A stretch of DNA of 64,000 nt from an uncultured Planktomarina sp. (GTDB lineage Bacteria > Pseudomonadota > Alphaproteobacteria > Rhodobacterales > Rhodobacteraceae), in the NCBI GenBank assembly GCA_905182455.1, contig CAJJBJ010000009.1, forward strand, positions 56,186-120,185. Reading direction: 5' to 3'. How positions within the stretch are numbered: the first letter of the stretch is position 1; each line of letters begins with the position of its first letter. The notes below the pieces were generated by a model. The model worked only from the letters and a program-made list of their open reading frames with translations. It made no database searches and was not told the DNA's origin. The translations under genes were made by a program, and so were the position numbers. Shown here in pieces: positions 1 to 7,162 of the stretch.

Positions 1-643
1 CCATGAAATAGCCAATTGGGTAAATTGCCCAACCGATGGTCACGATCCAACGCATTGTTACGAAAGCAGATTGCACCGATGGAGGAGCTTTTTCAGCTGC
101 AACTTTCCCTGCTTCACCAAAGAAGATTTCATATAGGATGTAGGCCCAGCCGACCATACCGACGATAAATCCCAACATTGCATTTATGTAACCAGCTTCG
201 CCCATGTAGCCGCCGACCAACATTACCATCGTACCGATCATCAAGCGCCAGAAAATTCCGCCAGAAACATTTGTGATTGCACGCAAGATAAGATAAAATT
301 CTACCATCAAGAGTGGAACCGTGATCAGCCAGTCAATGTAACGGTAAACCAGTGGAGTTTCTCCGGTCGCCACCCAAACGTCGCGCATGTAGAAATAGTG
401 AACTGCAGCGACCAATGTTACCAAGCCTGAAACTGTGAGCGATGTTTTCCACTTACCTGAAACACGTTGAGTTTCCATGAAGAAGAATGCTGTTGCAGCA
501 ACCAAAGCCATCGATATTAACCAGAACGAAATACCGACAAAATCATCTGCCGCTAGATTGGCACTTGCCGAGGCTAAGGACGGTGCAGCGATTAATCCCA
601 CTGTAGCCATCATAATTTTTATTTTACTATAGATGTTTCTCAT
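1..643 (-). CDS. Proteorhodopsin (light-driven proton pump), C-terminus cut by window edge
   Basis: Retinal-binding inner-membrane protein that pumps protons outward in light. The frame opens at an ATG (complement of 641-643) behind a GGGAGAG ribosome binding site and runs off the left edge, so 214 residues are visible. A signal-like stretch (about 1-27) precedes the membrane helices. RYIDWLITVPLLMVEF (residues 101-116) is the proteorhodopsin helix C signature: Asp104, Thr108 and Glu115 match D97/T101/E108 of green proteorhodopsin (proton-pump DTE motif), and His82 matches H75. The tuning position (residue 112, equivalent to 105) is Leu, which predicts green absorption. The Schiff-base lysine lies outside the window. 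No retinal-synthesis gene is visible on this side. Pump family assignment is firm; the colour is inference. Confidence 0.95.
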   Translation of the reverse strand, partial: MRNIYSKIKIMMATVGLIAAPSLASASANLAADDFVGISFWLISMALVAATAFFFMETQRVSGKWKTSLTVSGLVTLVAAVHYFYMRDVWVATGETPLVYRYIDWLITVPLLMVEFYLILRAITNVSGGIFWRLMIGTMVMLVGGYMGEAGYINAMLGFIVGMVGWAYILYEIFFGEAGKVAAEKAPPSVQSAFVTMRWIVTIGWAIYPIGYFM

Positions 644-677
644 TTCTTCTCTCCCTAAAGTCAGCCCTCTGTAGACC

Positions 678-783
678 GTACACTATGGTGTACCGAACAG
701 GCAAAATTTCAACGCCATATTCTACAAATATACTTGTTAAGTGCTGTAACCAAATGATTAAGACAAAAATTACGTAACGTTAC
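678..783. promoter_or_regulatory. Palindromes in the proteorhodopsin promoter region
   Basis: Two inverted repeats lie upstream of the proteorhodopsin start. One is GTACAC-TATG-GTGTAC at 678-693, about 35 nt before the ATG. The other is the perfect palindrome GTAACGTTAC at 774-783, overlapping TTACGTAA at 769-776. Their spacing fits operator sites for a dimeric regulator. Promoter boxes are not clear; a TTGAAA-like -35 candidate lies between the repeats. No regulator gene is next to them, so the binding protein is unknown. Confidence 0.35.
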
Positions 784-885
784 TAACAAAACTCAGTGGA
801 TACCGGCACTTTCGTCGGCCCGTTCCCAAACATATTTCCGCATAAAAAAGAAATTAGGAAGTTTTAACCACATAAAAAACCACAT

Positions 886-1056
886 TCAGACCGTAAATCG
901 TGGGCCGTGACATCTACCCCTGCAAGAGCAATGAAATGAAGCTAATTCAGCCAGTGTATGATTCTGGAAAGCTCCACAGTCGATGCATAGTTGGTAATGT
1001 TGTATAACCAGACAATTAACGCAGCCCCAATCTTTTAAAGCAGAGATAACTTTCAC
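886..1056 (-). CDS. Possible 56-aa cysteine-rich (zinc-ribbon-like) protein
   Basis: A GTG-started ORF of 56 codons on the minus strand, directly after an in-frame TAA and with AAAAAGG a few bases upstream. Its interest is the cysteine pattern: seven Cys at residues 12, 15, 24, 27, 43, 45 and 49, including two CxxC knuckles (WGCVNC and CIDCG), as in small zinc ribbons. I do not recognise the family. It stands alone in AT-rich DNA and could be a relic of a larger zinc-binding protein or a chance ORF. Confidence 0.3.
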   Translation of the reverse strand: MKVISALKDWGCVNCLVIQHYQLCIDCGAFQNHTLAELASFHCSCRGRCHGPRFTV

Positions 1057-1205
1057 TTAGCCTTTTTGTTTATGGGCTTTGAGAATGACTTAGAATTTTG
1101 CTGATGGCTAGTCATGTCTATGACAATAGATATTTTTACGTAAGAGAGATGCAAGGGCATTAAGCAGGCCAATGGTAGTAGACCTAGGTTCAATACATAA
1201 ATATG

Positions 1206-1241
1206 AAAAAGACCAATCCCTTTTTCTCAAAGGGATTGGTC
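1206..1241 (-). terminator. Strong rho-independent terminator on the minus strand
   Basis: A perfect 12-bp stem (GACCAATCCCTT paired with AAGGGATTGGTC, 6-nt loop) spans 1211-1241. On the minus strand it is followed by a five-T run (complement of 1206-1210), so it terminates leftward transcription. No sizeable gene lies upstream on that strand; only the 36-codon ORF at 1283-1393 does. Some short minus-strand transcript probably ends here. Confidence 0.7.
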
Positions 1242-1282
1242 AAGTAGGGAAATTGGTATGCTAGCAAGCATTACCGAATTTT

Positions 1283-1393
1283 TTAAATAATACGGATGCG
1301 CTCGAGTTCAAGACAGTGCCCGCAATTAGGGTTACAGCTAGTCGAAACCTTGGGAAAAGCCTCAGTGAAGTCGTTCAAACTGACAGACGCCAC
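1283..1393 (-). CDS. Possible 36-aa ORF upstream of the minus-strand terminator
   Basis: A 36-codon GTG-started ORF ending 42 nt before the terminator hairpin at 1211-1241. It contains a CNPNCGHC motif near its C-terminus and is not recognisable. There is no good ribosome binding site and an in-frame TAG lies just upstream. The only support for expression is the downstream terminator. It may equally be an untranslated small RNA or the tail of a decayed gene. Confidence 0.2.
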   Translation of the reverse strand: MASVSLNDFTEAFPKVSTSCNPNCGHCLELERIRII

Positions 1394-1861
1394 AAGTTTG
1401 GGCTATTTGACAAAGTGTATTTTATTGGCACATCCTGACTGAACCGATAAATATTAGTAACAGTAATACACTATTAAATAACTGAAAATTGTTTTAATAA
1501 TAAGAAATATATTAATGATATTGCAACTAGATAATGACGGGTTAAACGAAAAAGATTTAGACAGGTAATTACAAAAATTTAGCCAATCCGACGCTGGAGG
1601 CCAAAATTGTATCACTGTGATTGAAGTAGGGGCTACGGCCTGCGATGTGGCCAGTAGTTTCAACATCATCAGCGTAAGGCCAAACGCAACAATAGGTATC
1701 AAATCGTCTGAAAAGGCAGCTCAAATATTGTTTTTGGGGGTTGTCCATGCTGGACCTAATAGTTATCTAGATGCTAGATGGGTACAGCAATGCTCGACAT
1801 ACTAGCCGTATATTGCATTGAACAACTTGATGACAGAACATTTTGCAAAAGGACTTCAGTA

Positions 1862-1990
1862 ATGGCGCTTCTGGAAATTGGAGTTGGTGTTTTTATGTCT
1901 GCTATTATGCTCGCAGTTCTTTTCTTAATTGTAAAATTGATAAGGGACACTAGGGCAACTATGAAAAAACAAAATGACCAAAAAGATTAA
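1862..1990 (+). CDS. Small single-pass membrane protein (42 aa)
   Basis: The ATG at 1862 is preceded by AAAGGA at 8-nt spacing. The product has one hydrophobic helix (about residues 8-26) followed by a basic, polar tail (KLIRDTRATMKKQ), which predicts a cytoplasmic C-terminus. A longer frame reaches back to 1778, but the ribosome binding site favours 1862. It stands alone between the rhodopsin region and the MFS gene. Family and function are not recognised. Confidence 0.4.
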   Translation: MALLEIGVGVFMSAIMLAVLFLIVKLIRDTRATMKKQNDQKD

Positions 1991-2153
1991 TTGTAGACCA
2001 AAACAGCAGTCACAACCGCGCACCTAACAGAGCGATAATTTGATGGGTAAAACTAATGAAAACATGCATCCAATTACAGGCCTAACCTAACTTTTTGCGC
2101 TCAACGGTCGACGCAGCTGCGATACTAGAGATTAAGCATTGTCACTTCAAAAA

Positions 2154-3554
2154 ATGCGGAGATCTAGAGTGTTGGACGCAATCACAGTGGAGCCAAGTCT
2201 CAAAAAACGCGTCCGCGGTTGGATGATGTTCGATTGGGCCACCCAACCCTTTTATACGCTAGGTCTTACCTTCATTTTCGGCCCTTATTTCGCAAGTGTA
2301 TCGGCTGAGTATTTTTTCAACACCGGCCTTGATCAAGCCAGCGCCAATGCCAGCGCGCAAACCATTTGGTCTTGGGGACAAGCGGTGGCAGGTCTATTTG
2401 TTGCTGTCATTGGGATTTTGGCAGGCTCCTACGCTGATAGCACCGGACGCCGAATGCCGTGGCTTTGGGCCGCCTCAATCGTCTTTGTGATTTGCTCATG
2501 GAGGCTTTGGTACATGGTGCCAGATGGTTCTGCCATGTGGTCTTCGCTCATTCTATTCTCCGTGGCTTTCGTGGCAGTGGAATTGGCTTTGGTGTTCACA
2601 AACGCAGTCCTGCCCAGCCTTGGAGATCGCCGCGAAGTCGGTGAAATTTCAGGCAATGGCGTGGCTTTGGGTTATGCAGGTGGGATTTTAAGCCTGTTCA
2701 TCATGCTGTTTTTCTTCTTCGATGAGGGTGGTAAAACCTTCGCGATCGGCCTTGAGCCAGGGTTTGGACTGCTTGATCCAGAAGCCCGCGAAGGCACCCG
2801 CGCAGTGGGGCCACTGATCGCAGTTTGGTTTATGATCTTTATGGTACCTTACTTCATGTGGGTCCGGGAAGGGAAAACTCCAAACACACAGGGCGGGTTT
2901 CGCCAATCTATGGCCGAATTAAAATTATCGCTTCAAGGTATGGTCAAACGCCCAAGCCTATTTGCCTTCATGGGCGCTCAAATGCTTTACCGGGATGCAC
3001 TAAATGGACTTTATGCCTTTGGTGGCATCTATGCGGTATTGGTGCTCGGCTGGGGGCAAACACAGCTTGGTATTTTCGGCATAATAAGTGGCATCTCAGC
3101 TGCACTGGTCACTTGGATCTCGGGGAAATATGACCGCAAGCTTGGGCCACTTCCTGTCATCTACTTCCACATTTTTGTGCTCATCATTGTGTCCCTCTGC
3201 ATCATAGGCATGTCGCGCAGCAGCTTTTACGGGTTGGGCTTGGCCGAAGGCTCAACCCTGCCCGATGTGCTGTTTTACGTCTGCGGCGCGGCCATCGGTG
3301 GATCTGGTGGGGGGATCTATTCAGCCAGTCGTTCGATGATGGTACGCCACACGAATCCAGCCCGTCCAACCGAGGCCTTTGGCCTCTTTGCCCTTGCCGG
3401 CAAAGCTACCGCATTTCTGGCACCACTGCTTATTGGGATATTTACCTATTGGCTGAATGATGCTCGTTTAGGCTTTGCACCAGTTGTGGGGCTGTTCATT
3501 CTGGGCATGCTGCTGCTACGTTGGGTACATCCAGAAGGAGATCAAGCTGAGTGA
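2154..3554 (+). CDS. MFS transporter, UMF1 (Atg22-like) family
   Basis: Integral inner-membrane protein of about 466 residues with the 12-helix character of the major facilitator superfamily. The N-terminal GWMMFDWATQPFYTL and GPYFA segments are typical of the UMF1/Atg22-like group common in alphaproteobacteria; the substrate is unknown. A TTG at 2139 would add five residues, but neither start has a clear ribosome binding site, so the ATG is preferred. The stop codon overlaps the GTG start of mepA (GTGA), which implies translational coupling. Confidence 0.85.
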   Translation: MRRSRVLDAITVEPSLKKRVRGWMMFDWATQPFYTLGLTFIFGPYFASVSAEYFFNTGLDQASANASAQTIWSWGQAVAGLFVAVIGILAGSYADSTGRRMPWLWAASIVFVICSWRLWYMVPDGSAMWSSLILFSVAFVAVELALVFTNAVLPSLGDRREVGEISGNGVALGYAGGILSLFIMLFFFFDEGGKTFAIGLEPGFGLLDPEAREGTRAVGPLIAVWFMIFMVPYFMWVREGKTPNTQGGFRQSMAELKLSLQGMVKRPSLFAFMGAQMLYRDALNGLYAFGGIYAVLVLGWGQTQLGIFGIISGISAALVTWISGKYDRKLGPLPVIYFHIFVLIIVSLCIIGMSRSSFYGLGLAEGSTLPDVLFYVCGAAIGGSGGGIYSASRSMMVRHTNPARPTEAFGLFALAGKATAFLAPLLIGIFTYWLNDARLGFAPVVGLFILGMLLLRWVHPEGDQAE

Positions 3555-4472
3555 GACGCCTCCTCTATACCGGTACCTTAGCTCTCGCCCTTTTGATGGG
3601 CAGCTTGCCCAATGGGCTAATCGCACAAACGCGAGCGGATAAGCCGCAGTCCCGTGCAAGCCTTGTGGCGCAAACCCCAGCGAAGGAACTTTTTGGCGCG
3701 GCCCAATTTGCCTCGCAGCAACGACCACAATCTTTTGGCGGATATGCTAAGGGCTGTTTGGCTGGAGGCGCTGCATTGCCAGAAACTGGCCTCACATGGC
3801 AGGCCATGCGTCTGTCGCGCAACAGAAATTGGGGCCAGCCCATCACCAGTTGACTACCTGCAAGATCTCTCTCGCAAAGTGGCACAAAACACCGCTTGGT
3901 CTGGGCTATATATCGGCGACATATCGCAGCCGCGTGGTGGACCCATGTTATCAGGCCATGCCAGCCATCAAATTGGCCTTGATGCCGACATTTGGCTCCT
4001 GCCCAAAACGGATAAAGTCCTGACACGGGCTGAACGGGAAAAAGTTTCCTCAATCTCTATGCGCCGCGCGTCAGGGGCCTATACCAATGACCGTTGGACC
4101 AGAGATCATGAAAAAGTGCTGAAGCTTGCGGCCTCCGATTCCCGTGTCGCACGCATTTTTCTATTTCCGGGCGCGAAGGTCGCAATGTGCAAATCCGCGA
4201 CGGGCGACAGATCTTGGCTGCGTAAAATTCGGCCTTGGTACGGGCATCACTATCACTTTCACGTACGCTTAAAATGCCCCAAAGGCCAAAGCGCTTGCGT
4301 TGATCAAGCGCCGCCACCTTCAGGGGACGGGTGCAAGGAAGCCGTCAATTGGGTGAAACAAATCTTAAACCCGCCGCCACCCAATCCAAACGCCAAGCCT
4401 CGCAAACCAAAACCGCCGATCACCCTTGCGCGGTTGCCACAGCAATGTACCGAGGTCTTATCCGCCCTGTAA
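3551..4472 (+). CDS. mepA: Penicillin-insensitive murein endopeptidase MepA (one-base frameshift)
   Basis: Periplasmic zinc endopeptidase cleaving D-Ala-mDAP cross-links in peptidoglycan. A signal peptide fits residues 1-25. The first frame ends early at about 3853; the family resumes in another frame with SPVDYLQDLSRKV. Removing one C from CCC at 3839-3841 gives a continuous 306-residue MepA, close to the usual length. Metal and catalytic motifs are intact: SGHASHQIGLDADIW and HYHFHVRLKCP. The proline-rich C-terminal tail is also typical. It starts at GTG 3551, coupled to the MFS stop. The single lesion is probably a sequence error. Confidence 0.85.
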
Positions 4473-4555
4473 TGCCTGCGGCGGGTTCAACCCTTGCACA
4501 GCATTGAATTTTCCTTGCAAGATTAGCCGTAGCTTCGTATGTGGGCGCGTCAAAC

Positions 4556-4592
4556 CTGACCAAGTCGCCGCTACCTTGGCTAAAAAACGGAA
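4556..4592 (+). promoter_or_regulatory. Probable preQ1-I riboswitch controlling yhhQ
   Basis: Stem P1 is CCAAG (4560-4564) with CTTGG (4575-4579). The 10-nt loop TCGCCGCTAC ends in the CUAC typical of preQ1-I aptamers. The tail CTAAAAAACGG (4580-4590) supplies the A-rich strand, and its CGG can pair with CCG (4568-4570) in the loop to form the H-type pseudoknot. Ligand-bound pairing would occlude the region just before the ATG at 4600, suggesting translational control. A queuosine-precursor transporter directly downstream is the expected target. The assignment is by eye against the known aptamer layout. Confidence 0.75.
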
Positions 4593-4599
4593 CTGAAAA

Positions 4600-5244
4600 A
4601 TGAAAAATATCTACCTCCCTGGCATTCTTGCCATGGCCACCGTAGTGGTGGCCTCTAACATCCTTGTGCAATTTCTTCTCGGAGATTGGCTGACATGGGG
4701 AGCATTTACCTATCCTATCGCCTTTTTGATCACCGACATTATGAACCGTGTTTATGGCGTTGCAGCCGCCCGCCGCGTTGTCTTTGCGGGTTTTGTTGTG
4801 GGCATCCTATGCTCATTGTTTGGCACGCAGGTCATGATGCAAGGCGATGGCTACACCTTCCCAGCCGTCACATTGCGCGTGGCCATTGGCTCAGGCTCTG
4901 CATTTCTTGTGGCCCAATTACTCGACGTGCAAATTTTTGATCGCATGCGCAATGGTGCATGGTGGCGCGCACCACTTGCTTCAACCCTCATCGGCAGTGC
5001 GCTTGATACGTTTTTATTCTTTAGCATCGCCTTTTCTGCCATGTTTAACGGCTTGGAAGCCGCCAATATCCCCGACTGGGCACAAAGCGCTGTGCCTCTG
5101 CTTGGCTCTGGTCCAGAATTACCACTTTGGGCCTCGCTCGCAGTGGCTGACTGGATGGTAAAGCTAGTATTAGCCTTGATCGCATTGGCACCATTCCGGA
5201 TGCTGGTACTATATCTTGTGAGGCACTCTGCAAAAAATCATTGA
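4600..5244 (+). CDS. yhhQ: Queuosine precursor transporter, YhhQ/VUT family
   Basis: Inner-membrane protein of 214 residues with about six helices (COG1738), importing preQ0/preQ1-type precursors for the queuosine modification of tRNA wobble position 34. Family signatures visible are the TYPIAFLITDIMNRVYG segment (about residues 37-53) and the later FDRMRNGAWWRAP and SALDTFLFFSIAF segments. The start ATG lies 9 nt after a probable preQ1-I aptamer, which supports both function and start. Length is normal. Confidence 0.9.
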   Translation: MKNIYLPGILAMATVVVASNILVQFLLGDWLTWGAFTYPIAFLITDIMNRVYGVAAARRVVFAGFVVGILCSLFGTQVMMQGDGYTFPAVTLRVAIGSGSAFLVAQLLDVQIFDRMRNGAWWRAPLASTLIGSALDTFLFFSIAFSAMFNGLEAANIPDWAQSAVPLLGSGPELPLWASLAVADWMVKLVLALIALAPFRMLVLYLVRHSAKNH

Positions 5245-5304
5245 CTTTGTGTTTTCCTCTGACAAGCTGTGGCTAACTTTAACCAGCTGAAAGGAGGTGA
5301 TCCA

Positions 5305-5361
5305 GTGTCAAGAAAGGTATTGGAGAATGGAGTCGTAACAGGTTTGGGGGCTACTCTCTGA
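5305..5361 (+). CDS. Leader peptide ORF (18 codons) before arfB
   Basis: A GTG-started ORF, VSRKVLENGVVTGLGATL, ending in TGA at 5359-5361. Its ribosome binding site is extraordinary: 5289-5305 is a 17-nt perfect complement of the expected 16S rRNA 3' end, with GGAGG 7 nt before the GTG. The stop codon lies 8 nt before a stem-loop (5370-5387), and further down are competing hairpins ending in a terminator. The arrangement looks like a translated leader peptide controlling arfB. No codon run points to amino-acid sensing. The family is not recognised. Confidence 0.5.
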   Translation: MSRKVLENGVVTGLGATL

Positions 5362-5369
5362 GGCAACCC

Positions 5370-5466
5370 TTGGTGGCATACCACCAAACTTGGGCGCATC
5401 TGTCCTTAACGACCCGCCCTCCGCAAAGCTTTCGAAGGGCCGTCCTATCTGGGCGGCCCTTTTTCT
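5370..5466 (+). terminator. Attenuator-like hairpins and terminator upstream of arfB
   Basis: Three structures are visible. Hairpin 1 is TTGGTGG-CATA-CCACCAA (5370-5387). A possible antiterminator pairs GCCCT (5416-5420) with AGGGC (5436-5440). The terminator stem is AGGGCCG (5436-5442) with CGGCCCT (5454-5460), followed by TTTTT. Antiterminator and terminator share 5436-5440, so they exclude each other, as in transcription attenuators. The terminator ends 20 nt before the arfB start. It could alternatively be only the terminator of the yhhQ transcript or of the leader RNA. Confidence 0.65.
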
Positions 5467-5484
5467 TTGTGACATAGTGCACCT

Positions 5485-5907
5485 ATGTTGCAAATTAATG
5501 ATGAGATACTGATTCACGACTGGGAGCTGACTGAAAGCTTTACCCGCTCGCAAGGGCCGGGAGGGCAAAACGTCAATAAGGTTTCCACTGCGGTCGAGCT
5601 GCGATTTGAAGCAGCCCGAAGCCCGAGCCTGCCGGGATATGTGAAAACACGGCTCAAAAAACTGGCCGGCCGAAGGTGGACCCTTGAGGGCGCTTTAATT
5701 TTGCGTGTGGAAGAGACCCGCTCGCAAGCCCGAAATCGTGAAATTGCCCGAGATCGACTCAAGGAGTTAATCCTGCAAGCAGCAGTTCGCCCAAAACGAC
5801 GCATCGCAACCCGCCCAACCCTTGGGTCGCAAAAGCGTAGGTTGGCGAGTAAAGTTCAACGTGGCACGGTGAAATCCCTGAGGGGAAAGGTAAAAGATGA
5901 AGAATAA
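5485..5907 (+). CDS. arfB: Ribosome rescue factor ArfB (peptidyl-tRNA hydrolase, YaeJ)
   Basis: Release-factor-like protein that hydrolyses peptidyl-tRNA on ribosomes stalled without a stop codon. At 140 residues it matches the E. coli protein. The catalytic GGQ motif is at residues 26-28 (GPGGQNVNKVST). The C-terminal third is very basic (RPKRRIATRPT, SQKRR), as needed to enter the empty mRNA channel. It starts at the ATG at 5485, 20 nt after a terminator-like hairpin, and its last 11 nt overlap the next gene. Expression may depend on the leader described at 5289-5466. Confidence 0.92.
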   Translation: MLQINDEILIHDWELTESFTRSQGPGGQNVNKVSTAVELRFEAARSPSLPGYVKTRLKKLAGRRWTLEGALILRVEETRSQARNREIARDRLKELILQAAVRPKRRIATRPTLGSQKRRLASKVQRGTVKSLRGKVKDEE

Positions 5908-7162
5908 TCTCATGGCACGGCGCGAGGCGGTTTTGGGACCCAACGTCCCAACGTTTTTTGAGAATCCGGTGCATTTGGTCAAGGGCGAAGGCGTCTGGGT
6001 ATGGGATGCCGATGGCCACAAATATCTTGATTGCTATAACAACGTCCCGCATGTGGGGCACTGTCACCCTTATGTGGTGGCCGCTATTGCAGCGCAAGCA
6101 GCAATTTTAAACACCCATACCAGATATCTACATGACGGCATTATTGACTATGCCGAGCGCCTGACAGCAAAATTTCAACCTCAATTAAATCAGGTGATCA
6201 TGGTCTGTAGCGGATCTGAAGCCAATGACATAGCGCTCAGAATGGCGCAGGCTATGACCGGAAAAACCGGTATCATTTCGACAGACAACACCTATCACGG
6301 CAACACAATGGCGGTCTCGCAGCTCTCATCCCGCAAGCCGCCAATCGGGGGCTATGCCGCGAACATTCGCCATGTCACAGCCCCAGACACATTGCGGCCC
6401 GTAGGTGGTAGTACGGCAGGTCAAGCGGAGGCCTTTGCGCGCGAAATTCAAATTGCAATTGATGACTTGGAGGCCTCTGGCCATGGGTTTTCAGGCTTTT
6501 TGTTTTGCCCAACCTTCGCCAATGAGGGCCTGCCAAATTTACCGCAAGACTTTATGCAACCTGCAGCCAAAGTGATTCACGCCGCCGGTGGCATTTTGAT
6601 CGCTGACGAGGTTCAGCCCGGCTTTGGACGCAGTGGTGACACTTGGTGGGGTCATGATTGGTTGGGCTTGTCCCCTGATGTGGTGACTTTGGGCAAGCCA
6701 ATGGCAAACGGGCATCCCGTGGCCGCTGTTGTAGCGCGCGCAGAAGTCATGGCCGCGTTTCGAAACGCGTTCGGCTACTTTAATACATTTGGCGGAAATC
6801 CGGTCAGTTGCGCTGCAGCTGCTGCCACTTTGGATGTGATCGAGAATGAGAATCTTGTGGCAAATGCTAAGACTATTGGCGCGGAGTTTTTGCAAAACCT
6901 GCAGGGCCTGGATCATACCAGCATAGCCAATACCCGTGGACGCGGACTATTCATTGCTCTGGAGTTGGAAACCGACGGCGTTGCTGATGAGGCACTGGCA
7001 GCACATGTGGTGGAATATGCCCGCAACAATGGCATGCTGATGGGCCGCACTGGACGCAATCGCAATGTGTTGAAATTGCGCCCACCAATGCCATTCAGCG
7101 CTGAAAATGCCACCTTGGCTACAGAAATTTTAAACCGCGCCTTTCAGAATGCCAAAACATGA
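5897..7162 (+). CDS. Class III PLP-dependent enzyme, phospholyase-like
   Basis: Cytosolic PLP enzyme of 421 residues in the class III aminotransferase fold. The Schiff-base lysine is Lys267 (TLGKPMANG), and the cofactor aspartate is in DEVQPGFGRSG (from residue 237). CSGSEANDIA (104-113) is the phosphate-binding loop. It overlaps arfB by 11 nt and overlaps the following APH-fold kinase by 4 nt. Pairing of a class III enzyme with an APH-type kinase is seen where the kinase phosphorylates a hydroxy-amine and the PLP enzyme eliminates phosphate (hydroxylysine or ethanolamine phosphate phospholyases). That role is inference; an ordinary transaminase remains possible. Confidence 0.8.
   Translation: MKNNLMARREAVLGPNVPTFFENPVHLVKGEGVWVWDADGHKYLDCYNNVPHVGHCHPYVVAAIAAQAAILNTHTRYLHDGIIDYAERLTAKFQPQLNQVIMVCSGSEANDIALRMAQAMTGKTGIISTDNTYHGNTMAVSQLSSRKPPIGGYAANIRHVTAPDTLRPVGGSTAGQAEAFAREIQIAIDDLEASGHGFSGFLFCPTFANEGLPNLPQDFMQPAAKVIHAAGGILIADEVQPGFGRSGDTWWGHDWLGLSPDVVTLGKPMANGHPVAAVVARAEVMAAFRNAFGYFNTFGGNPVSCAAAAATLDVIENENLVANAKTIGAEFLQNLQGLDHTSIANTRGRGLFIALELETDGVADEALAAHVVEYARNNGMLMGRTGRNRNVLKLRPPMPFSAENATLATEILNRAFQNAKT

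Noticed and set aside
1454..1805. Overlapping ORFs of 62 and 82 codons on opposite strands
   Set aside because: Neither has a ribosome binding site or a recognisable motif; composition is that of non-coding AT-rich DNA.
3565..4053. Long minus-strand ORF (162 codons) opposite mepA
   Set aside because: Shadow of the coding strand; the plus-strand translation matches MepA motifs and the minus product resembles nothing.
5289..5345. Fragment of a 16S rRNA gene (anti-SD complement plus GTCGTAACA)
   Set aside because: The 17-nt match is on the complementary strand to rRNA, while GTCGTAACA matches the sense strand; no continuous rRNA similarity surrounds either.
5346..5512. RF2-like programmed +1 frameshift at CTC TGA G in the leader ORF, with GGGGG upstream, extending it to 5512
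   Set aside because: The SD-like GGGGG and stop context resemble prfB, but slipping from CUC to UCU would leave poor codon-anticodon pairing, and the extended frame runs through the terminator hairpin. A simple leader peptide explains it better.
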